A program made the position numbers and the translations under genes. A stretch of DNA of 64,000 bases from the NCBI RefSeq assembly GCF_030814015.1, contig NZ_JAUSUL010000002.1:496001-560000 (forward strand), in the 5' to 3' direction. This document shows positions 34,959 through 42,678 of this stretch, one piece after another. Each line of letters begins with the position of its first letter. The first letter of the stretch is position 1. This DNA comes from Amorphus orientalis (GTDB lineage Bacteria; Pseudomonadota; Alphaproteobacteria; Rhizobiales; Amorphaceae). Under the pieces are notes generated by a model. It had not been told where the DNA came from. It worked only from the letters and a program-made list of their open reading frames with translations, and made no database searches.

Positions 34959-35543
34959 ATGTGGATCTTCGTCGCCGGGGTCGTGGTCTTTTTCGCAACC
35001 CATCTGCTGCCGACCGCGCCCGCCTTGCGGGAGCGTTTCGTTGCCCGGCTCGGCGACAACGGCTACCGGGGCCTTTATTCGCTGGTCGCCTTCGTCGGCC
35101 TGGTGATGATCATCTGGGGGTACGGCGAATGGCGCACCGCCGGGCCGGCCGTTCTGTACGTCCCGCCGCTCTGGACGCGGCATCTCACGATGCTTCTGAT
35201 GCTGCCGGTTTTCGTGCTTCTGATCGCCGCTTACGCGCCCGGACGCATCAAGGCGCGCACGAAGCACCCGATGATCCTGGCGGTGAAGATCTGGGCGTTC
35301 GCCCATCTGCTGGCGAACGGGGATGCGGCGTCGGTGGCGCTGTTCGGAGCGTTCCTCGCCTGGGGCGTGATCGACCGGATCTCGCTGAAACGCCGGACAC
35401 CGGCGGCCACGGGTGGCGGTGCCGCGGTCGTCAACGGAAGTGCCCGGAACGATCTGATTGCGATCGTCGGCGGTCTCCTTGTTTACGCCCTGTTTGTCTG
35501 GAAGGTGCACACGTGGTTGATTGGGGTCCCGGTCCTGATGTGA
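34959..35543 (+). CDS. NnrU family membrane protein
   Basis: A 194-residue integral membrane protein with five or six helices. The NnrU-family features are FFATHLLPTAPALRERF, YRGLYSLVAFVGLVMIIWGY, PMILAVKIWAFAHLLANGD and a C-terminal HTWLIGVPVL. NnrU was first linked to nitric-oxide reductase loci, but the family is broad and resembles NnrU/isoprenylcysteine-type methyltransferases. No denitrification genes are nearby, so that role is not supported here. The start at ATG 34959 follows GGGAGCGGA. Confidence 0.8.
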   Translation: MWIFVAGVVVFFATHLLPTAPALRERFVARLGDNGYRGLYSLVAFVGLVMIIWGYGEWRTAGPAVLYVPPLWTRHLTMLLMLPVFVLLIAAYAPGRIKARTKHPMILAVKIWAFAHLLANGDAASVALFGAFLAWGVIDRISLKRRTPAATGGGAAVVNGSARNDLIAIVGGLLVYALFVWKVHTWLIGVPVLM

Positions 35544-35545
35544 CC

Positions 35546-35568
35546 CGGAGCGGCGTTCTGCGGCTCCG
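35546..35568 (+). terminator. short stem-loop after nnrU-like gene
   Basis: CGGAGC (35546-35551) pairs with GCTCCG (35563-35568) around an 11-base loop, followed by ATTTCC, immediately after the NnrU-family stop. A weak intrinsic terminator is possible. Confidence 0.35.
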
Positions 35569-35696
35569 ATTTCCAATCGCAAGCGAGATTCCGGCTTGAA
35601 TGGCTTGGCCAGACGCGCGGAACGCGTTACACGGCGCGGCCGGGACGCTGGCAGCACAACAGGGGCCGCAGACCACGCGGTGAGGATCGACGATCA

Positions 35697-36443
35697 ATGA
35701 CCGACATCTTTCAGGAGGTCGAGGAAGACATCCGTCGCGAACGGATGAAATCCCTCTGGGACCGGTTTGGCTGGGTCATCATCCTGGTCGCCGTTCTGAT
35801 CGTGGCGGTGACCGCGGGTTATAACGGCTACACCTATTTCAAGACCCGGGCAGAGCAGGCCGCCGGTGACGAGTTCCTGGCGGCGCTGGACATGGCGGCC
35901 GACGGGCGCAATGCGGCCGCCGCCGAGGCCCTCACCGAGTTCGCTGACGGCGCGCCGGGCGGCTATCCGGTGCTGGCCCGGTTCAGGGCGGCCAGCGAGC
36001 AGGCGCTCGCCGGCAATACCGAGGCGGCCGTTTCCGGCTTCGATGCGCTGGCCAACGATGCCAGCCTCTCGAATCGCCAGCGCGATCTTGCACGGGTCCG
36101 GGCCGGCTATGTCCTTCTCAACGGCGGTGACCGGACGGCGGTGGCCGACCGGGTCACGCCGGTCGCTTCGACGGCGGGACCCTGGCAGAACACGGCACGC
36201 GAGATCCTCGGCCTGGCCGCCTATCAGGCGCGCGACTACGACGCGGCCCAGAAATGGTTCGATGAGATCGATGCCGACGCAGCCACGACCCAGGACCTGC
36301 GCGGCCGGGTCCAGTTGATGAAAGAGCTGATCGCTTCGGAGCGGGCCACCCCCGCCGCAGCGGACGCGAATGACGTGAGTAACGCGGGCGCACCTGCCGA
36401 CGAGACGGCTTCGGCCGGTGCCGAAGGCGAGGTGAGCGAATGA
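35697..36443 (+). CDS. YfgM-like TPR membrane protein (BamB partner gene)
   Basis: A 248-residue protein with a cytoplasmic N-terminus, one membrane helix at about 23-45 (GWVIILVAVLIVAVTAGYNG) and a periplasmic TPR domain (TPR_21/YfgM type). YfgM in E. coli associates with SecYEG and periplasmic chaperones. The C-terminus is Ala-rich and low-complexity. It overlaps bamB by 4 bp, and the yfgM-bamB-der gene order is conserved across proteobacteria, supporting the assignment. Confidence 0.85.
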   Translation: MTDIFQEVEEDIRRERMKSLWDRFGWVIILVAVLIVAVTAGYNGYTYFKTRAEQAAGDEFLAALDMAADGRNAAAAEALTEFADGAPGGYPVLARFRAASEQALAGNTEAAVSGFDALANDASLSNRQRDLARVRAGYVLLNGGDRTAVADRVTPVASTAGPWQNTAREILGLAAYQARDYDAAQKWFDEIDADAATTQDLRGRVQLMKELIASERATPAAADANDVSNAGAPADETASAGAEGEVSE

Positions 36444-37792
36444 CGGTGCGGTTCGGCGGCGTAGTCGGCCTCGCGGCAGTGCTTGTCCTGTCGGGTTGCG
36501 GGTCGGTAGGCGATACCGTTTCCTCCATCAATCCGTTCCACAAGAAGGACACCATCCTTCCCGGCGAACGGTCGAACGTGTTTCAGAGCCAGGATGCCCC
36601 GGACGAAGCGAACGTGACCGGCACGGCTGTCTCGATCGGCTCGGCGAGCGCGATGCCGGACTGGCCGGCTGCCGGCGGCGATGCCCGCAACAATCCGGGC
36701 CATGTGAGCTATTCCGGGAGCGGCGGACGGGCCTGGCGCGCCAGCATCGGCGGCGGCGGCGGCTCGATCATGCAGTTCGCCAACGAATCCCAGCGCATTT
36801 CCGCCCGGCCCGTGGTCGGCGGCGGCTTCGTCATCGTCTATTCGCCCGATGCCACCGTGACGGCCCTGTCGCTGTCCAGCGGCGGCCGGGCATGGTCGAC
36901 GAACCTCCGACCGGAGAAGGAGCGCGACGTCGCCACCGGCGGCGGCGCGGCGATCGACGGCGGCAAGGTGTTCGTGGCCACCGGTTACGGCACCATCGCG
37001 GCCCTGGACCTCAATTCCGGCAACGTGATCTGGCAGGAACCGCTCGACGTTCCGGCCCGTGGGTCGCCGACGGCATCCGGCGGCAAGGTCTTCGTCGTCA
37101 ACCAGTCGAACGAGGTCGTTGCGGTCAACCAGTCGGACGGCAGCGCGCTTTGGACCTATCGCGGCATTCCGGAGAAGGCCGGCCTGCTGACCACGGCCAA
37201 CCCGGCGGTGTCGGGCGACACCGTCGTGGTGCCGATGAGCTCCGGCGAGGTGATGGCGCTGTCGATTTCCGAGGGGCAGCCGAAGTGGATCGACTCGGTG
37301 ACCCGGTCGACGCGGACCCTGGCCGTGGCCGGCCTGACGGACGTGTCGGGCAGCCCGGTGATCGACGGCAACACGGTGTTCGCTGCCGGCGTCGGCGGGC
37401 GGACCATCGCCGTCAGCCTGGCGAACGGGGAGCGGATCTGGGAACAGAACATCGGCAGCGCTTCGACGCCGATCGTGTCGGGCAACGGCGTGTTCGTGAT
37501 CGATCTGGACGGCCGCATGGTGGCGCTTGAGCGCTCCAGCGGCAAGATTGCGTGGCGCACTGCGCTCCCGCAGCCGGGCGGCAAGCGCAAGCAGGCCTGG
37601 AACGGGCCCGTTCTCGCCGGCAACTCGCTGTGGGCGATCTCCAGCGGCGGCGACCTCGTGTCGGTCAACCCGGCCGATGGCGCGATCCGCGCCCAGGTCG
37701 AGCCCGCCAGCCATGGCTACACCTCGCCGGTCGTGGCATCGGGGACGTTCGTCTTCGTGTCGGACGCCGGTGAAATCTCGGCACTGAGGTAA
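36440..37792 (+). CDS. bamB: outer membrane protein assembly factor BamB
   Basis: A 450-residue lipoprotein with lipobox LVLSGC (acylated C20). An eight-bladed PQQ-type beta-propeller follows from about residue 75, with repeated Ala/Gly-Leu-Asp and GxxxW blade motifs such as IAALDLNSGNVIWQEPL and VAVNQSDGSALWTY. BamB scaffolds the BAM complex for outer-membrane beta-barrel insertion. It overlaps the upstream TPR gene and is followed 6 bases later by der, the conserved proteobacterial order. Confidence 0.92.
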   Translation: MTVRFGGVVGLAAVLVLSGCGSVGDTVSSINPFHKKDTILPGERSNVFQSQDAPDEANVTGTAVSIGSASAMPDWPAAGGDARNNPGHVSYSGSGGRAWRASIGGGGGSIMQFANESQRISARPVVGGGFVIVYSPDATVTALSLSSGGRAWSTNLRPEKERDVATGGGAAIDGGKVFVATGYGTIAALDLNSGNVIWQEPLDVPARGSPTASGGKVFVVNQSNEVVAVNQSDGSALWTYRGIPEKAGLLTTANPAVSGDTVVVPMSSGEVMALSISEGQPKWIDSVTRSTRTLAVAGLTDVSGSPVIDGNTVFAAGVGGRTIAVSLANGERIWEQNIGSASTPIVSGNGVFVIDLDGRMVALERSSGKIAWRTALPQPGGKRKQAWNGPVLAGNSLWAISSGGDLVSVNPADGAIRAQVEPASHGYTSPVVASGTFVFVSDAGEISALR

Positions 37793-37798
37793 TCGCGC

Positions 37799-39220
37799 AT
37801 GGACTCGGGCGGGACAATGGCCCGGGTGGCGATCGTGGGTCGCCCCAACGTGGGCAAATCGACCCTCTTCAACCGGCTGATCGGCAAGCGGCTCGCCCTT
37901 GTCGACGACACGCCGGGCGTGACCCGCGACCGCCGGGAAGGGCAGGCGCGGATCGCCGATCTACGCTTCACCGTCATCGATACGGCGGGGCTCGAGGACG
38001 CCGGACCTCAGAGCCTCGAGGGCCGGATGCGCGAGCAGACGGACCTGGCAATCGCCGCCGCCGACGTGATCCTGTTCGTGATCGACGCGCGCGCGGGTGT
38101 GATGCCGGCCGACCAGGCCTATGGCGAGCTTCTGCGGCGCTCGTCCCATCCCGTCATCGTGCTCGCCAACAAGGCCGAGGGCCGCGCGGGCGACATGGCC
38201 GCGATGGAGGCCTATTCCCTCGGCCTCGGCGAGCCGATCACCTTTTCGGCCGAGCACGGGCAGGGCCTCGATGCGCTCTACGATATGCTCAAGGCGGCGA
38301 TCGACGCCCTTGCGAGCAAGGATCCCGCTGCCGATGCGACCGAAGACGGCACTCCCGATCCGGACGCGCCGGAGACCGACGCCCCGGCGGAGGACGAGGA
38401 AGGCCCCGGCCGCACCCGTCCGGTCCAGGTAGCGGTCGTCGGGCGACCCAATGCCGGCAAATCGACGCTGATCAACCGCCTGCTCGGCGAGGAGCGGATG
38501 CTGACCGGCCCGGAAGCCGGCATCACGCGCGATTCCATTGCGGTCGACTGGGAGTGGCGGGGCAGGGCATTCCGGCTGATCGATACTGCCGGCATGCGCA
38601 GGAAGGCAAAGGTTCAGGAAAAGCTGGAGCGCATGTCGGTCGGGGAATCGATCCGTGCGCTCAAGTTCGCCGAGGTGGTCGTCGTCACCATCGACGCCAC
38701 CGTGCCGTTCGAGAAGCAGGACCTCCACATCATCGATCTGGTCGTGCGCGAAGGCCGCGCGATGGTGATCGCACTGGACAAGTGGGACCTGGTGAAGGAC
38801 CCCGAAGGGACCCTGAAGGCGCTCCGGGAAATGGCCACCCGGCTTCTGCCGCAGATCCGCGGCGTGCAGATGATCCCCGTCTCGGGCCTTACCGGACGCG
38901 GCCTGGACCGGCTTCTGGAGGCCGTCGTGAAGTCGGTGGAGAGCTGGTCGACCCGGGTGTCGACAGGCAGGCTGAACCGCTGGTTCCATGACGCCATTAC
39001 GCGCCATCCGCCGCCGGCGGTGAGCGGGCGCCGCATCAAGCTGCGCTACATCACCCAGGCAAAGACCCGGCCGCCGCACTTCATCGCGTTCTGCTCGATG
39101 CCGGAAGAGATGCCGGAAGCCTACAAGCGCTATCTGATCAACGGTCTGCGCGACACGTTCGATCTCGGCGGCGTGCCGATCCGGCTGACCCTGCGCAAGG
39201 GCGACAATCCATACGCCTGA
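37799..39220 (+). CDS. der: ribosome biogenesis GTPase Der (EngA)
   Basis: A 473-residue protein with two tandem GTPase domains, each with a P-loop GRPN(V/A)GKST, a DTAG G3 motif, and NKxE (first) or DKWD (second) G4 motifs, followed by a C-terminal KH-like domain. It is needed for 50S subunit maturation. The linker between G domains has an acidic insertion (about residues 175-205). Starts at 37799 (with GAGGT 8 bases upstream) and at 37817 ([11 protein letters not shown]) are both possible; the longer is given. Three palindromic repeat elements follow its stop. Confidence 0.93.
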   Translation: MDSGGTMARVAIVGRPNVGKSTLFNRLIGKRLALVDDTPGVTRDRREGQARIADLRFTVIDTAGLEDAGPQSLEGRMREQTDLAIAAADVILFVIDARAGVMPADQAYGELLRRSSHPVIVLANKAEGRAGDMAAMEAYSLGLGEPITFSAEHGQGLDALYDMLKAAIDALASKDPAADATEDGTPDPDAPETDAPAEDEEGPGRTRPVQVAVVGRPNAGKSTLINRLLGEERMLTGPEAGITRDSIAVDWEWRGRAFRLIDTAGMRRKAKVQEKLERMSVGESIRALKFAEVVVVTIDATVPFEKQDLHIIDLVVREGRAMVIALDKWDLVKDPEGTLKALREMATRLLPQIRGVQMIPVSGLTGRGLDRLLEAVVKSVESWSTRVSTGRLNRWFHDAITRHPPPAVSGRRIKLRYITQAKTRPPHFIAFCSMPEEMPEAYKRYLINGLRDTFDLGGVPIRLTLRKGDNPYA

Positions 39221-39221
39221 A

Positions 39222-39267
39222 GCAAATCCCAGGAAAAGTGGGCACCGGTTTTCCGTCCGGGATTTGC
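39222..39267. repeat. palindromic intergenic repeat, copy 1
   Basis: Nested inverted repeat of 46 bp. Outer arms GCAAATCCC (39222-39230) and GGGATTTGC (39259-39267), inner arms GGAAAA (39232-39237) and TTTTCC (39249-39254), core GTGGGCACCGG. It lies one base after the der stop and could double as its terminator. This core type is widespread between genes in Hyphomicrobiales. Confidence 0.75.
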
Positions 39268-39416
39268 GGAGAGAAAAGCCAGGTCTTCTCCGCTCACGCG
39301 CGTTCGCTGCGCTCACCGCTGCGCGGGCGCGGCCTTTTTTCGCTCACGCCAGCTCACTTCGTTCGCGGCTCCGCGAGGGCGCCCTGACCGGGCGGCGCGC
39401 GGTCGCGCGCTGATTA

Positions 39417-39460
39417 GCAAAGCCAGCGAAAGTGGGAACCGGTTTCGCGTCCGGCTTTGC
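39417..39460. repeat. palindromic intergenic repeat, copy 2 (diverged)
   Basis: Same architecture as copy 1 with covarying arms: outer GCAAAGCC (39417-39424) and GGCTTTGC (39453-39460), inner GCGAAA (39426-39431) and TTTCGC (39443-39448), core GTGGGAACCGG. The compensatory changes in both stems keep pairing intact, which argues that structure is what is conserved. Confidence 0.75.
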
Positions 39461-39473
39461 GGAGCAAGAAACC

Positions 39474-39516
39474 AATCCCAGGAAAAGTGGGCACCGGTTT
39501 TCCGTCCGGGATTTGC
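39474..39516. repeat. palindromic intergenic repeat, copy 3
   Basis: Near-identical to copy 1 from AATCCC (39474-39479) to GGGATTTGC (39508-39516), with inner GGAAAA/TTTTCC arms and core GTGGGCACCGG. The outermost left-arm bases have diverged. It lies 13 bases after copy 2. Confidence 0.75.
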
Positions 39517-39544
39517 GGGTAGAAGCTGCACCCGCCCCATGTCC

Positions 39545-39633
39545 CGCTCATTCCGGCGAAAGCCGGAATCCAGGGCCATACGGTCGGCGTGGGAGAAAAC
39601 CGCACTGGACCCCGGCTTTCGCCGGGATGAGCG
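39545..39633. repeat. 89-bp MITE-like element with hairpin ends
   Basis: Ends are 29-bp imperfect inverted repeats: CGCTCATTCCGGCGAAAG ... at 39545 and its counterpart CCCGGCTTTCGCCGGG to GAGCG at 39633. Each end is itself a hairpin, ATTCCGGC-GAAA-GCCGGAAT (39550-39569) and CCCGGC-TTTC-GCCGGG (39611-39626). It contains no gene. This kind of paired-hairpin element is common in proteobacterial genomes. Lying 22 bases before the SDR stop, it may end transcription from both sides. Confidence 0.7.
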
Positions 39634-39655
39634 GATACCGAGACCCGTCGTCAGC

Positions 39656-40420
39656 TCAGGCCAGACCGATCGTGCGCTGGCTCGGCAGAACGCCGTCGTC
39701 GGCCATCTTGCGGGCGAGGGAGATCGTCTCGCCGTTGGCGTCGCACTCGGGCGTCAGAAGCGCGAGGATCGCTTGCGCGTGGCCGCTCGGCGGCGCCACG
39801 GTCTCCGGGTCCTCGCCGGGATAGGCGCGGGCGCGGAACTGGGTGCGGGTCGGGCCGGGGTCGACCAGATTGGCGCGCACGCTCGTGTGGGCGATCTCGT
39901 TGGCGTAGGTCTTCACCAGTGCATCCAGACCGGCCTTGGAGGCCGCCAGGGCACCCCAGAACGGCTCCGCCGTGTGCGCATGGTCGGAAGTCAGGAATAC
40001 GGCCCGGCCGGCCTCCGATTGGCGCAGCAGCGGATCAAGCGAGCGGATCAGGCGCCAGTTGGCGGTCAGATTGGTGCCGATGACCTGATCCCACACCTTC
40101 GGAGGAATGTGGCCCATCGGCGAGAGCTGTCCGAGCATGCCGGCGTTTCCGACAAGGATGTCGAGACGTCCGAAGCGCTCGTAGATCGCGCCACCGAGAC
40201 GGTCGAGGGCGTCGTAGTCGGTGACGTCGATCGGCACGAGGGTGGCGGATTCGCCGCCCTTGGCCTGGATCGCGTCGTCCAGTTCCTCGAGCGCTCCCAC
40301 CGTGCGGCCAACGGCCACGACGTGCGCGCCGGCAGCGCCCAGCGCTTCGGCGACGCTCCAGCCGATCCCGCGGGTTGCCCCGGTGACGACGGCCACGCGG
40401 CCGGCAAACGATCCGGCCAT
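39656..40420 (-). CDS. SDR-family protein lacking the catalytic tyrosine
   Basis: A 254-residue short-chain dehydrogenase/reductase fold. The cofactor motif TGATRGIG (13-20), NAG (92-94), N117, S145 (FLTSDH) and K162 are present. However the catalytic Tyr of YxxxK is Leu158 in GALAASKAGL, encoded CTG. Serine-to-position-158 spacing is the normal 12 residues, so the alignment is firm. Ordinary SDR redox chemistry is therefore doubtful. It lies two bases after purF, the usual place of an SDR gene in Hyphomicrobiales, where relatives keep Tyr. Confidence 0.85.
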   Translation of the reverse strand: MAGSFAGRVAVVTGATRGIGWSVAEALGAAGAHVVAVGRTVGALEELDDAIQAKGGESATLVPIDVTDYDALDRLGGAIYERFGRLDILVGNAGMLGQLSPMGHIPPKVWDQVIGTNLTANWRLIRSLDPLLRQSEAGRAVFLTSDHAHTAEPFWGALAASKAGLDALVKTYANEIAHTSVRANLVDPGPTRTQFRARAYPGEDPETVAPPSGHAQAILALLTPECDANGETISLARKMADDGVLPSQRTIGLA

Positions 40421-40422
40421 GA

Positions 40423-41910
40423 TCACACCACCGCCAGCAGGGACAGCTGGGAATCGGTCCGGTTTTCCTGGTGGTCGGTCAGCCGGGTCGGATAGTCGCC
40501 GGTGAAGCAGGCATCGCAGAACTGGGGCCGGTCGTTGCGGCGGGCGTCCTCGCCCGCGGCCCGGTACAGCCCGTCGATCGACAGGAAGGCGAGGCTGTCC
40601 ACCTTGATGTAGCGGGCGAGCTCCTCGAGGCTCATCCGGGCGGCGATCAGCTTGGATTTCTCCGGGGTGTCGACGCCGTAGAAGCAAGAATCCGTCGTCG
40701 GCGGGCTGGCGATCCGCATGTGGACCTCCGCCGCGCCGGCCTCGCGCACCATTTCCACGATCTTGAGAGAGGTGGTGCCGCGCACGATGGAATCGTCCAC
40801 CAGGATGATGCGCTTGCCCTCCAGCACCTCGCGGTTGGCGTTGTGCTTCAGCCGGACGCCCATGTGACGGATGGCGTCGGTCGGCTGGATGAAGGTCCTG
40901 CCGACATAGTGGTTGCGGATGATGCCGAGGTCGAACGGGATGCCGGCGGCCTGGGCGAAGCCGATGGCCGCGGGCGTCCCGGAATCGGGCACGGGCACGA
41001 CGATGTCCGCCTCGACCGGAGATTCGCGGGCGAGTTCCGCGCCGATCTGCTTGCGCACGTCGTAGACGTTCTTGTTCGACACGATCGAATCCGGCCGGGC
41101 GAAATAGACGTACTCGAACACGCAGAACCGGGCCGGGTTCTCGCCGAACGGCTTCAGGGATTCGATCCCCTTCTCGGTGATGACGACGATCTCGCCGGGC
41201 TCGATGTTGCGCACGAAGCGGGCGCCGATGATGTCGAGGGCGCAGGTCTCGGAGGTCAGCACGTAGGCGCCGTCCAGGTCGCCGAGGACCAGCGGCCGTA
41301 CGCCCTGGGGGTCGCGGGCGCCGACCAGCTTCTTCTCCGTCAGACCGACGATCGCATAGGCGCCTTCGATCTGGCGCAGCGCATCGATGAAGCGGTCGAT
41401 GAACGGCTTCTTCGCGCTGGTCGCCACCAGATGCAGCAGGGTTTCGGTGTCCGAGGTGGATTGGAAGATCGACCCGCGCTCGCGCAGCTGGCGCGTCAGC
41501 GAACGGGCGTTGGTGATGTTGCCGTTGTGGGCGACGGCGAAGCCGCCGCCGGCGAACTCGGCGAACAGCGGCTGGATGTTCTGCAGGCCCGACCCGCCGG
41601 CCGTCGGATACCGGTTGTGGCCGATCGCGTTGTTGCCGGGGAGGCGGGCGATGACGTGCGGCTTGGAGAAGTTATCGCCGACCAGGCCCGAATGGCGCTC
41701 GCTGTGGAAGTGCGAGCCGTCGTAGGTGACGATGCCCGCCGCGTCCTGGCCCCGGTGCTGCAGGGCGTGCAGCCCGAGGGCGGCAAGTGCTGCGGCGTCG
41801 GAATGGCCGAACACGCCGAACACGCCGCACTCGTCGTGGAAGTGATCGTCGTCGAGGCCGTCGACGTCACCTGCGGACTGCTGGGCTACTGAATCATAGA
41901 GACGGGGCAT
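40423..41910 (-). CDS. purF: amidophosphoribosyltransferase
   Basis: A 495-residue enzyme for the first step of purine synthesis (PRPP plus glutamine to phosphoribosylamine). A 27-residue propeptide precedes the nucleophile C28 (HDECGVFGVFG). The PRPP loop is IILVDDSIVRGTT. Cysteines in FCVFEYV, DSCFYGVDT and QFCDACFTG match the 4Fe-4S-ligated (Bacillus-type) subclass. It belongs to the dnaB-alr-radA-cvpA-purF run, 65 bases after cvpA. Confidence 0.95.
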   Translation of the reverse strand: MPRLYDSVAQQSAGDVDGLDDDHFHDECGVFGVFGHSDAAALAALGLHALQHRGQDAAGIVTYDGSHFHSERHSGLVGDNFSKPHVIARLPGNNAIGHNRYPTAGGSGLQNIQPLFAEFAGGGFAVAHNGNITNARSLTRQLRERGSIFQSTSDTETLLHLVATSAKKPFIDRFIDALRQIEGAYAIVGLTEKKLVGARDPQGVRPLVLGDLDGAYVLTSETCALDIIGARFVRNIEPGEIVVITEKGIESLKPFGENPARFCVFEYVYFARPDSIVSNKNVYDVRKQIGAELARESPVEADIVVPVPDSGTPAAIGFAQAAGIPFDLGIIRNHYVGRTFIQPTDAIRHMGVRLKHNANREVLEGKRIILVDDSIVRGTTSLKIVEMVREAGAAEVHMRIASPPTTDSCFYGVDTPEKSKLIAARMSLEELARYIKVDSLAFLSIDGLYRAAGEDARRNDRPQFCDACFTGDYPTRLTDHQENRTDSQLSLLAVV

Positions 41911-41975
41911 GCATTCGCTTCCGAGCTCGCGTGACCCCCCGACCGCCTCTCATAAAGGGACGAAACCCGCCAACG

Positions 41976-42671
41976 TCAATTGGCGGGCGGGGTCGATTCG
42001 CTGTTTGTCTGGCCCTGGGGCGCCGTTTCGCCGCCATTGGCGTTGCCTTCGCCAGTGGATTCGATCAGCTGATCCATCTGGCTGCGTTCCTGGTTGCCGT
42101 AATCCGGCGCGGTCCGGGTCGGGGCCGTGGCGTTGTCGTCGGTGGGCGCTCCGCTCTCGCGCTGCTGCACCGCTTCGCGGAACGTCGCTTCCGGATCTTC
42201 CGGCAGCGCGGCCAGGAGGCGGTTGCTGAGATTGGTCAGCGTCGGACGCGAGGCCGATTGCACCACCCAGGTCGGCTGATTGCGCTCAGGCACCAGCCAG
42301 TTGAAGAAGATCAGCGCGACCACGATGAGAAGCACGCCGCGGGCGGCCCCGAACAGGAAGCCGAGGAAGCGGTCGACGAAACCGGCGCGGCTGTCGACCA
42401 CGAAATCGGAGATCTTCATCGTGATGAAGCTCACCACGATCAGGGTAATGAAGAAGATCACCGCCGCGGACACGGCGAGCGCGATCGTCGGCTGGGATAT
42501 GTAGTCCTGGACGATCGGAACGAGATCGTCGTGGAAGAGATAGGCCACGACCGCGGCGACCACCCAGGCGGCGATCGACAGGACTTCGCGCACGAAGCCG
42601 CGGATCATGGCCAACAGGGCTGAGATGATGACGATGGCAAGTACGAGCCCGTCGAAGACGGTAAAGGACAT
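41976..42671 (-). CDS. cvpA: CvpA family membrane protein
   Basis: A 231-residue protein with four membrane helices in residues about 1-125, then a Pro/Thr/Asn-rich tail. CvpA-family features include the N-terminal FDGLVLAIVIISALLAMIRGFVREVLS and the FVDRFLGFLFGAARGVLL helix. In E. coli it is needed for colicin V production and lies next to purF, as here. It affects envelope stress tolerance. Its molecular role is not defined. It lies 7 bases after radA. Confidence 0.9.
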   Translation of the reverse strand: MSFTVFDGLVLAIVIISALLAMIRGFVREVLSIAAWVVAAVVAYLFHDDLVPIVQDYISQPTIALAVSAAVIFFITLIVVSFITMKISDFVVDSRAGFVDRFLGFLFGAARGVLLIVVALIFFNWLVPERNQPTWVVQSASRPTLTNLSNRLLAALPEDPEATFREAVQQRESGAPTDDNATAPTRTAPDYGNQERSQMDQLIESTGEGNANGGETAPQGQTNSESTPPAN

Positions 42672-42678
42672 CGCTTGA

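Larger units (their letters stand above)
39221..39655. other. 435-base repeat-rich intergenic region between convergent der and SDR genes
   Basis: No convincing gene. It holds three copies of a palindromic element and one MITE-like inverted-repeat element, annotated separately. The remainder (about 39280-39410) is GC-rich with GCGCG-type simple runs. A short minus-strand frame crossing the repeats (39313-39579) has no family resemblance and is dismissed. Confidence 0.7.

Noticed and set aside
34959-35543. Denitrification role for the NnrU-family protein
   Set aside because: No nor, nir or nnr genes are nearby and the family is broad; only the family name is retained.
39313-39579. Short minus-strand open frame in the der-SDR gap
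   Set aside because: It runs across the palindromic repeats, has no ribosome site and no protein resemblance.
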